In this document: piece after piece, positions 24,638-64,000 of the stretch
How the letters are laid out: the number at the start of each line of letters is the position of its first letter
Position numbering within the stretch: position 1 is the first letter of the stretch
Origin: Sipunculus nudus
Taxonomy: Eukaryota; Annelida; Sipuncula; Golfingiida; Sipunculidae
Length of the DNA: 64,000 bases
Direction: 5' to 3'
Assembly: GCA_026874595.1 (NCBI GenBank)
Contig: CM049318.1
Location: 25,384,956-25,448,955 of the forward strand
Translations under genes and position numbers: made by a program
Notes under the pieces: model-generated
Told to the model about the DNA's origin: nothing
What the model saw: only the letters and a program-made list of their open reading frames with translations
The model's database searches: none

Positions 24638-25171
24638 TCATTTATTCTCATATTTTCCTTGGAAGGCATTATCCGACTTTGCAAGTGTACTGGCTGGTGT
24701 GTAGCTCGATTCTGGCATTTTTTGGGGGGGGGGGGGGGGCTGGATAAAAATGATCGAGGGTGTCTTGTAGTGAACTTGAAGCTTTATCTTAGAATCAGCT
24801 CTTGATGGATTAAGCAGTTTGGACAGCTCGGATTCTTTTTCATTGTGTGGGATCTTGTAGGCTCTGATTGCAGTTGACCTGTGGCCAGTAAGGCCCATGA
24901 TAGCTTCTTCATCAGCCTCTGCTTCATAGCGGACAGTGGCACACGTACGCTTGCCAGAATGACTGGTGAAGTTCCCAGAAACGCCAGCATTCTTGCACAT
25001 GACTTTTATGTTGGAGGAGAGCATGTGTACTCCCACTACCTGTTTAGAGATAATGGGTTTTTTTTCCACTGAGGCGTTCTTTCCCCACCTACAAGTTTTA
25101 TATACTTCTTTGTACAGGTGAAAAAAATTTTTTTGATTATTTTCCTTGAAAATGCATATAACGGATTCCAT
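24638..25171 (-). pseudogene. Crypton/DUF3504-type tyrosine-recombinase C-terminal remnant
   Basis: The minus-strand 177-residue frame contains KVMCKNAGVSGNFTSHSGKR, CATVRYEAEADEEAIMGLTG and HRSTAIRAYK. This layout (HSGK block, LTGHRS, then a Tyr) is the C-terminal end of the tyrosine-recombinase-like domain found in Cryptons and Crypton-derived (DUF3504) genes. The expected HxxR arginine position is Lys, and no N-terminal part is present upstream. After the domain the frame runs into proline-rich sequence read from a poly-G tract (24723-24740). Either a transposon fragment or the last exon of a domesticated gene is possible; the fragment reading is simpler. Confidence 0.65.
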
Positions 25172-26364
25172 TCAGAAGTTTCCCAACGGCAAACATCTCA
25201 CACCGCAGAAATGCCCCCGAGAAATGGTCTCAACATGCACCAATAACAGTGGCGTACCTAAACATTGAACATGCCCTGCCTACATATAATTCGTGATATT
25301 ACGCGTTTTGAGTAAAGACTAAAGTATTACTACCTTAATAAGTACCTTAATATCACAGAGCTCTGTTTAGGTGTAGCTGCTGTCATATGCAATAACAAGA
25401 AATCGAATTATAGAAGTGACAATGTATTTATAGGCCTATGTGTTGAGACTTAAATAACACTCACCAATGAAGTTTTTTTTTCATGAGGAGTTTAAACTGC
25501 ATGTAATTATAAATCGTGTTAACATGAAAATTTAAGTGTATCCTGCGGGGTAATTTTTTTTTCTGGTTACAATTTATTCTTTTTTTGTGCACTTCATGAT
25601 GAAATACTAGTATACATTTTTGAAGTAAGAGCGTTCTATTGGTTTACATCAGCAAAGAGATGACTACTCTTGAATGTGTGGCGAAGGAATTCCCTGCCAA
25701 AGAATTCATCCATAAAATTGCGGTGTTGTCAACTAAAAGCCTGTAACAAGGAAGTGTGACGTGATATTTTTCTATATGTTGTCCATTTATTTTTAATGTT
25801 TTGTTAGAGGGGCAGTGATTTCTAAGGCCGCCCCGGGCGGCAATGAGGCTAGGTATGCCGCTGCATCTAATGCGTGTATAATGCTGATTCAAAATTAACT
25901 GTTGTGCCCATCATAAATATAGGCATATAAACAGCTGTTTGTGCAATTTTGTCACAAGCATTATTTTATAATCGAAGAAAATACCGATGTTCGTGGACGA
26001 CCTTCGCTATTGTTATACTTTAGGCCTATGTTATTTAAAAAAAGCACGGAACAGCTCTAGGCCTACACATTCTTAAAAAAATATAAAGGCTTGATTAAAA
26101 TAATTAAAAAAATATTAGGCAAATGTTAGCTTTTCAGGCAACGCACGCGTCATTTTTTACCAGTCGCATCAAACATTTTGATTTTGATTTGCAAAAGAAA
26201 TTTTCCAATCTTGAACTTCAGCCGGCCCCTCGGACATTTCTTTCAAGAAATAAAATAATGAAATTTCGTTTTCTTGTGCTTTTACTTTTTTAACAAAACA
26301 CTTAATTCTTTTATTACCTTGTTTTATCGAAAATTATAACAAAAAAGGTATTAAATATCGCCCC

Positions 26365-26398
<34 letters not shown>

Positions 26399-26950
26399 TT
26401 TTTTGCTCAATGACAAGTTTGGTTTCCTCCTCCTTGTGAAAGTTTTATAGTTCTTTGGTGAATTTACATTAATTATAATTTTACACCGTTTACCTTCTTC
26501 AACAATTTTTTTATTTTGAAGGGGGAAAACTGTATACATTGAATTATTTCCCAAAATTTTAATTAACTTACGTATACGGTACCCATATTCCCCCCCGTTT
26601 TTGCTTTGAATCTCCTGTGACACCCAAATTTTGTTTTATCAATATTTTTAACGACAGAAAAAAAAAACACGAAAGAAGTGATTTGGACTGTATACATTTA
26701 TTCTTTCATAGAAACATTGATCTGGTTATAAATTTATTATATTTAAAAATAATTTTATTTAAATAGAACCTCATTGAAACTCATTCACTTTCCCATTAGG
26801 CCTAATCTTACACTTGATTCCGAGTAATTGCTTAAAGATTGTACGTAATATAGTATTGAAACCTATACCACACTCCAGGTATTAATTAAGCCGACAAAAA
26901 AAATACCCTTTTATGATTTAAGCACCTTTAGAATTTACGCGGTACAAGAA
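25172..26950. other. Intergenic between the recombinase remnant and calpain-7
   Basis: AT-rich, no gene seen. There is a (TTA)n run of about 37 bp at 26364-26400. A short GC-rich patch near 25820-25860 (GGCCGCCCCGGGCGGC) is a perfect palindrome of a type often left by interspersed elements. Confidence 0.5.
26364..26400. repeat. (TTA)n microsatellite
   Basis: Uninterrupted trinucleotide run of about 12 units. Confidence 0.95.
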
Positions 26951-26959
26951 ATATGACCT

Positions 26960-27059
26960 CATCAGTACCGCTAGGATTATAGTTCAATATTTCGACGACA
27001 GATGGCAACATATGCAGCCGGATGTAAACATTGAAGTCTTCACTTGATCTGTCAAACAG
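26960..27059 (+). other. Probable noncoding first exon of calpain-7
   Basis: A strong donor, AAACAG|GTAAGA, ends at 27059. The upstream sequence (AGATGGCAACATATGCAGCC) lacks an in-frame start joined to the calpain ORF. The first coding exon starts 3 kb downstream with its own acceptor, so this is the best candidate for exon 1. The 5' border is unknown. Confidence 0.45.
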
Positions 27060-27961
27060 GTAAGACTGGATGGAGGTGTATTGTGATATTTCTTGTTAAC
27101 ACAACTAGTTAGCATGTAAGAATATACAATCTAGCGGTTATAATTTATAATACGTGGAGAAAATCAAGGAAATAAGGAATAAGTCAGTTGAAATTAGGTG
27201 GGCGATAATAAGGGTATGGAAGCAGTTTGTGAGTATTCAAGTCTGATGAGTAATCACAGAGTCATAATGAATTTTGTCATCATTGTTGATTCCGAATAAT
27301 ATTTATTCAGAATATATATTATCTGGGTACATGTTCAGAATTGAGTCAACATGTCTGCTTCCCAGTGGTCAAACGGGTGTCACATGATTTTCTTTCTAAT
27401 TAATTAATGTTTTTTTTCCCTCAAATATTTCCATTATTGGATTTTACCTGGAGTTCAACTAGGGAAACTGAGCCATTTCAAAGTATCATTTGATTTCTTT
27501 TATGTATAAACAATAGCTTTCATAGAAAAATAAGTTGTTTATAAGTGAATGATAGGTAGTTGTGCATCACAATTCACAAAATTTGATTAAATAACCATTT
27601 GAAGACAACTACAAGGTAATTATTCAAAGTTTGTATTTGCCATAAAAAGTCACATATTTGATTCAAATGTGTTCTCATGTTTCGAACCTTATATATATGG
27701 CCTTTTAATAAAGATCAGTCTCAAGATGTTGATGTAATTTAGTGCTCAGCAGAGTGAATCAAGCGTCTTTGGATGAGACAAATTGGACATCTGATCATGA
27801 GACAGCGGTAATGATTACCAACTGAGACAGCTTGTAGTATTCACTTGTGTCTCATGTTAGAATAGGTGGAATGAAGTAGGGATATCTCACTGTGTGTGGA
27901 TACAAATAGAAGGTAAAAATAAGACGATAAGATGACATTTTATATTTTTATACAAGACTTG

Positions 27962-28200
27962 TGGCGGCACCTGCAATCATTTTTGTGTTGTGTGCACCCA
28001 TGCCAGTATTTCAGCAGTGACATTTGTGTAATTGGTGCATGTACTTGTGTTCAAAATAATGAGTGCATGCATTGTACATATACATGTCACACTTGTACGT
28101 GAAAAGTAATGGTCCAGCATTGAAGCATTATACCTGATGTATATTCCATTGCAAATGTTCGCATTAGGCCTGTAGGCCTTGTTTTCAACCCTACACCCTG
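27962..28200. repeat. Dispersed repeat, uninterrupted copy
   Basis: It contains GTGTGCACCCATGCCAG, ATTTCAGCAGTGACATTTGTG, GAAAAGTAATGGTCCAGCAT and GCATTAGGCCTGTAGGCCTT. The same ordered blocks occur at 37600-38235, but split there by a 433-bp MITE. Confidence 0.8.
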
Positions 28201-28797
28201 AAAATTTATCTCTTCCACCACCAGTACCCTCCGCCAACTAATGAAGGTGGTGAGGAAGGCTTTTCTTGCAGTATACTATTCAACAATTGCAGACATCTAG
28301 TTATCACTGACTAATGAACCTTTAATAAAGATGTATAAAAATGTGTTTTTGTTTGTTTATGCATTTAGGAAGCAGCATATATGATACTTGGCTGAATTAC
28401 TTGTCATGTAAATTACTAGTAGTAACAGGCCCAACTGATTTAGCTATTAATTCCATTGTACAATTTCCCCTAATATTGGTGGCTCAAACATGGCCCCTTA
28501 AATGATGATAAATGTTAAAAATAGAATAGTGTCACAACCTTTATTTTAATTTGAAAATATTGCCCACATCTTCCTTTTAAAATTTTTGGTTGACAAGAGA
28601 GATTTCCCAGGTTTGTTAATGTCATTGCCATAGTTGCGGCATTACTTTTATAGACTCATATGACAAGGGCTATGTAAACTTGTTTGTATTACCCTGAAAT
28701 ACAAATGTGAAGGATACTTCCTCAGTTCCTCTGAATATTGGCCACTATATATCCATACATTAAAGTAATAATAATAACAGCATTCTGCCAAATATTG

Positions 28798-29645
28798 CTG
28801 ACAGTTGTTATCTACAAATAATGCCTGTCTATTCTACAAATAATGCCCGTTTATTCTACAAATAATGCCAATCTATTTTACAAATAATACCCGTCTATTC
28901 TACAAATAATGCCCGTCTATTCAACAAATAATGCCCGTCTGTTCTACAAACAATGCCCTTCTATTCTACAAATAATGTCTGTTTGTTCTACAAATAATTC
29001 CCACCTATTCAACAAACAATCCCCTTCAATTCTACAAATAATGCCTGTCTATTCTATAAATAATGCCTGTCTGTTCTACATATAATGCCCTTCTATTCTA
29101 CAAATAATGCCCTTTTATTCTACAAATTATGCCCGTCTGTTCTACAAACAATGCCCTTCTATTCTACAAATAATGTCGGTCTGTTCTACAAATAATGCCC
29201 ACCTATTCAACAAATAATGCCCGTCTGTTCTACAAACAGTGCCCTTCTATTCTACAAATAATGCCTGTCTATTCTACAAATAATGCCCGTCTGTTTTACA
29301 AACAATGCCCGTCTATTCTACAAATAATGCCTGTCTGTTCTACAAACAATGCCCTTCTATTCTACAAATAATGCCCACCTAATCAACAAATAATGCCCGT
29401 CTGTTTTACAAACAGTGCCCTTCTATTCTACAAATAATGCCCACCTATTCAACAAATAATGCCCGTCTGTTCTACAAATAATGCCCGTCTGTTCTACAAA
29501 TAATGCCTGTCTGTTCTACAAATAATGCCTGTCTATTCTTCAAATAATGCCTGTCTGTTCTACAAATAATGCCTGTCTGTTCTACAAATAATGCCTGTCT
29601 GTTCTACAAATAATGCCTGTCTGTTCTACAAATAATGTCTGTCAA
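28798..29645. repeat. 22-bp minisatellite
   Basis: About 38 copies of TTCTACAAATAATGCCCGTC plus TG, with frequent C/T variation in the CCCG part. It lies in the first intron of calpain-7. Confidence 0.97.
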
Positions 29646-30091
29646 TAAGCATCATTGTGGTTGCTCCTGCTTGGTTATATTATTGTATATAATTTGACAA
29701 AAAATTAGGAACCCACATTGGTCTAATTCTACCTGCCTTCTGTTTACATGTCTTTCATGTACAATCACATTCAGATAAAAATCATGTAATATGATGATTT
29801 ATATATATGTCATTTATGTCTAATTAAAAAGGGGAAATCTATGTTATATAACTGGTTAACTGTACTATTTCTTTCTGCAATATATACATGTGATGTTTTT
29901 TCACATAAATTTAATACATATCGACAGATTTTGATTGCAAATGTGCATACATTTATATGTCACATAGTAATTTGTACTTTTGACCATGAGGCCTTTCTAC
30001 AATAAATCATTATTAAATATATATATATATAATTATTTATTCATCTGACAGAAATCTGACTTGTGGAAGTTACTGATGTTGAACCTGAGGG

Positions 30092-59746
<29,655 letters not shown>

Positions 59747-62700
59747 CACTGTTACTGTCACAAATAGAGAGACCTGTATCCTCCATGACAAGTGCGGCTA
59801 ATATAGGTTAATTAACATAAAATCTGAGCCAGGCCAGTGTGATGTCCTGTTGTGACCCTTGATCAGACCACTTATGTATCCAGTAAAACATAAATGGAAA
59901 TATTTACACTGTCAACATGTCAATGCAGTAAAACACACACACACAAAGGCATGTATGTCCTCATGCGACCGACAGATAGCATTCAGTATATGCATATGCT
60001 GTATGTATGTGGTATGCAGCTGGAAAACAGACACTACATGAAATTCTCTTTGAGTAACTTTATTAATATGTAAGTGTATGCAGCACATTTAATTGCTCAG
60101 TTAAGGATTTATAAACGCATATGCAAAGTAACGGAAGTAGCAGTTCAACAATGACATCAGTGATAAGGTTTTCTCTGGCAGACTTCTCTACTCCTGTGGT
60201 GGATTAATGTATCCCAATTTAACTGCAAAGGTACCGCATAATTGACATGCTTATTAATGGAATCACAGACATCCATTTCCTAGCTGCATACACATACATG
60301 CTACATTTGCACAAATACTGCATACACATATATGGAATGCTAGCTTTAATCAGAACACTGTGTTTTTCCAATAAAACATTGATGGAAATATTTACACTGT
60401 CAGAACATATGCCAGTGTAGACAGACACACACAGATACACATACACTTGTAAGTATATCCTCAGGTGGCTTACCCCTGTTAATGACTATGACTAATTTCT
60501 TATGTGGAGTACATCATTATGTGGAGTTTGTTTGTCATTTTTATGTTCCACTATATCAACCAATTCATCATTTATGAATATTTATTAACTGCTTTGTTGG
60601 ATGAGAAGAAATGTCCATTGGTTGTTTGTGTTAGATTGTTATTGAGCATACCTATAGGTGAACCACAACAGGATACACTGGTGATGTTATTCTTTTTTTA
60701 ATAGGCCAATGATGAATATAAATCATATATTTAAATTGTGTTGTATGCAACTTCAGCAGGTATGTAAAAAAAGTGTGTTATACACTTTTACACACTTTTA
60801 TACACTTATACACAAAATTAACTTAAAGGGACATTCACATACCAGGAATGTTATATAAACATGAAGGATAGTGTTATCTTCAAAAAATATTTTGGTAATT
60901 CTCAGTAATTTGTTCTAAAGCTGTTATGTTACTCGTGTACTTAAGTGGAAATAAACCTACGCTTGGAGTGATCAGAGGTGCAAAACATAAATATATTGTG
61001 CATGCCATCTGATGGCCATATTGCACAGTTTCACGAAGCAAGATTTTTACTTTCAAACTTCCAAGCAATGTTTCTTCTGTGTTTCATTCATCATAGTACT
61101 TCTCCTTTCTTGAGAGCTGTCTCACATGCACAAGGTTTGACCTTTTGTCATAAAGTCTTGTTATGGTACACAGACACAAGAAACAAATTGAACTAAAAGC
61201 ATGAGATATTACAATATTATTGCAAATGTTTATGTACCTTTGCTAGCTGCATGAGTAGTTACAAAATCACACACAGTTGAGGTGTAACAGGTAATTTAAA
61301 GTCTGTGATAAATGTAAATAAATTAAAATAAATGTGCAGTTGTATTATGTCAACTTTAAGTCAACTAAATTTGCTTTTGAATTTTATAATTATATATTGA
61401 GTGTTGTATATAGGAGAAACAGACAGCAAAGGAAATTTAAAGTTTAGATTGTTTTTGTATTATAATGCTTTTTGCTTACATGAGGTATTTTGACTCTGAA
61501 AATGGCACATGTGCAAGTGTTAGTCATGATATAGATAAGGCAGTGCATAATAAGTTAACTAATCAGGATTTCAAATGTAAGGTTTGAAGTTAAGTAAGTT
61601 CCTATTGTTATGTAAACATTTTGTTCAGGGAAATATTTTGGGCCAGCTCTCGATTCAAACCCATAGCGGTGGCACAGAAGTCCAGTGTTCCAACCACTCA
61701 CAAGAAAAAGCAAGACAGTTCGGTCTGCTTTTAAATGCACCCTGTAACAGTTTATATTTGTCATATCCACCTCAAGGGTTGAAGAATCTGCAGAGCTCTA
61801 TGATGATTGTGAACTTTGTATCTGTCAAAGAAGAATTAGTCATTTCATCAGACTTGCTTATTTTCTGTCACATCACAAAACATCAGGTTCAGGTAGTAAT
61901 TTTCAATGCTTTTTCTGAATAAATGCATTTGTCTCTCATTTTCTTGTGGTAAGGTAATCCATACTTTATTGTGAAATATCAACAGTCATTAGTCATATAC
62001 TTATGAAAGTTTAGGGATAAACCCTTTTATACATACCAGTAGGTTCTTCCTGTATATTTTGAATGATGCAGCCTGACTAAACGTTTTATGCATTCACTAG
62101 ATTCTTTTTTTAACAGCCATATACATAGACTGGCCCAGTTGGTAAAATTTACTGTCACTCTATCAAAGCACTTAAACCATGTAGGTTATTCCATCTGGTG
62201 GCATATTATATAACTTATTCACACTTTTTGGACTGCATTAGGCATAGCCTTGTTATGAGCCAGCCCTGCATTCATTAGTATTTTTTTATGCATGAAATTT
62301 TTATATTTTACATATTTTGGTGGCAAATATAATTAATTAAGGCCTGATAGGATTTCAGTTAATAATGAGGAATGATAAGGATTTTCTCTGAATTATGTGA
62401 TGATTTATTTATATACTTAATTCTGCTTCATATCATTAGTAAGAAAAAAATGGACTGGAAAATCAGAGTTTATGTAAACCCCTATGTTTATCACATGTTC
62501 ATGTGTTCAGTGTCTCTTTGGGGAAATATTGGGGAGTCCTATATAATGAAATTTTAAGGGGGATCTTAAAATTTCATAAGATTCTAGGATGTTCCAAAAT
62601 ATTCCCTGAAATTCTTTTGGCTCCTGAGGATATATTAAAAGGTTATTTTGAAAATTGATAAGAATTTAAATTAATCTTGCTGCTTAATTATACTATCTTG

Positions 62701-63620
62701 GTGTTAACGATAGTTTTAGGCAACACTTTCACAGCTCTTATGAATGATTCAATATCATTTAGAAACAATGGACACTTTATATAACATATATGTTCTGATT
62801 AAAAAGTCTTGTTACATTTCATGCACTGACAACTATCAAGGTAATAATATTAACATAATATTTTATAATATAATATTTTTGTGTTCATCTTGTCATTAAT
62901 TTTTGTCTCGTTAAAATCTTATGAAGGAACAAAATCTGATTACAGGAATTCTTTGAAATGTTATTGCCCCATTTTGTAAAGGCAAAGTCGAACTTTTCAA
63001 GTATACCCAGTAAGTGAAAATGCACTAAGTAGTTTTTATATTGATAGAAAATGGTGCTGTGCATGACATATGAGGATATAAATGTAAACCCTGTTACGGC
63101 TGGTAGAAATTACGAATGGTTAAACTATGGATCAGCTTCACTCTTACCAACCTTAAAAGTCATAGAAATCTGCAGTCATTTTCAACATTTGACATTAAGA
63201 TAGAATCTTTGATGGACAGAAATTAGTATATCCACAATATGAGCATGTAAATGAAATGGTATTAGCCATTAATATAAATCATTATTAATTTAACCATTTA
63301 ATCTAGAAAAAAAAAATTAAATATTTTTGTTTAGGTCCTTGAAAATGATTGAGAAGGTTTTTGAAAGTCCTAGATTTTCTCTTGGCTTGAGGTGCAGAAA
63401 CTCTGTGTATGTACATGTCTTTATGATAAACTACTGTTCATGTCAGAAAGCTGTGTATATTTGTATTGTATAGAACATTTTCTAATCCTACAGCTTGAAA
63501 TAATGTTTTCATATTTTTATCATGCAGTCTTTTCATTGAATGTATTATTTGTGCCATCTTCATTTTTGTTATATTATCCCAGAAAACCCGAATAAATGCA
63601 GTTTAAACATTCTTCTGCTT
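59747..63620 (+). other. Probable long 3'UTR of calpain-7
   Basis: Downstream of the stop the sequence is AT-rich without credible ORFs. AATAAA motifs occur at several places. The one at 63591-63596 is followed by a TTTCATTGTGTTGTCC-like GU-rich stretch, as expected at a cleavage site. Earlier AATAAA sites near 60370 and 60948 could give shorter forms. A GGAAATATTTACACTGTCA block repeats at about 59895 and 60383. Confidence 0.4.
61645..61712 (-). mobile_element. tRNA-derived SINE fragment
   Basis: On the minus strand AGTGGTTGGAACACTGGACT resembles an A-box region and GGGTTTGAATCGAGAGC a B-box. It is probably part of the calpain 3'UTR. Confidence 0.5.
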
Positions 63621-64000
63621 TCATTGTGTTGTCCATAAAGCAAAGGCAGATGAGTAATTGAATTGGATGTGTTTTAATTTATCACATATAGACATGCAGA
63701 AGTGGTAGACATTAGTGGTAAAAATTAGTTTCAAAATCGTAACTGATGATTGAAAAATAAAAACGACCGATGATAGATTAATAATCCATCATTTTATGTA
63801 CTTTTTATATTACCATGAAAACTGCTGTATACCAGTACCTAAAATATTGACCCCAGCAAAAAGTCTGATATGTACATTGGTATTCATAATGAAACCATCA
63901 ATCCACCCGCATCCAAGGTTGATGTGTCGTCAGACGATTGTTGGCTGCGCAAGGTTCCATTTTGAATCTCTTCGTTATTTTACCATTTTGATGCTGTTCG
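63621..64000. other. Right-edge intergenic sequence
   Basis: No gene, repeat array or RNA feature is evident in the last ~380 bases. Confidence 0.4.

Noticed and set aside
26351-26623. ORF with poly-Asn run (minus strand)
   Set aside because: The Asn run is just the (TTA)n microsatellite read in reverse, and the rest is AT-rich sequence without motifs.
61584-61922. 112-codon ORF downstream of calpain
   Set aside because: It runs over a reverse-strand SINE fragment, shows no family signature, and lies in the probable 3'UTR.

Overview
This is 64 kb of an animal nuclear genome. Multi-exon genes with GT-AG introns, abundant non-autonomous DNA transposons, tRNA-like SINE remnants and mini/microsatellites all point that way. 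A calpain-7 orthologue plus a RING/B-box/NHL TRIM protein with a paralogous fragment suggest a marine lophotrochozoan, most likely a mollusc such as a bivalve. The species assignment is an inference from protein character only.

Layout. (1) 1-9.6 kb, minus strand: a multi-exon protein kinase gene with a unique ~190-residue N-terminus. Its 3' end runs off the left edge, and its introns carry a ~279-bp tandem array, dispersed repeats and a 31-bp minisatellite. (2) 9.7-20 kb: intergenic, repeat-rich. It holds a ~1.06-kb long-inverted-repeat element with a smaller element nested in one arm, a truncated TRIM-derived pseudogene fused to a dispersed repeat, and two further copies of that repeat. (3) 20.26-22.08 kb, minus: a RING, B-box, coiled-coil, NHL TRIM gene with two apparent single-base deletions. 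(4) 22-26 kb: low-complexity sequence, a second copy of the small TIR element, and a Crypton/DUF3504-type tyrosine-recombinase remnant (minus). (5) 26.9-63.6 kb, plus: a complete calpain-7 gene (CAPN7). I reconstructed 20 coding exons, all with GT-AG junctions and consistent phase, giving 2484 nt and 827 aa. The Cys/His/Asn triad is intact. A noncoding first exon and a probable long 3'UTR flank the coding exons.

The remarkable part is CAPN7. Three of its exon/intron boundaries are tandemly duplicated. The donor of the exon ending at 43914 is duplicated once (53 bp). The donor of the exon ending at 45856 is present six times in a 36-bp, in-frame, stop-free array. The acceptor plus first ~20 coding bases of the last exon is amplified into a ~10.4-kb array of alternating ~47/49-bp units (about 215 copies by length) that fills nearly the whole last intron. 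Each unit carries a branch-point-like sequence, a pyrimidine-rich stretch, an AG and exon-start homology, so the true last exon is simply the final unit of a satellite made of its own splice acceptor. This is the best candidate for an undescribed phenomenon in the window.
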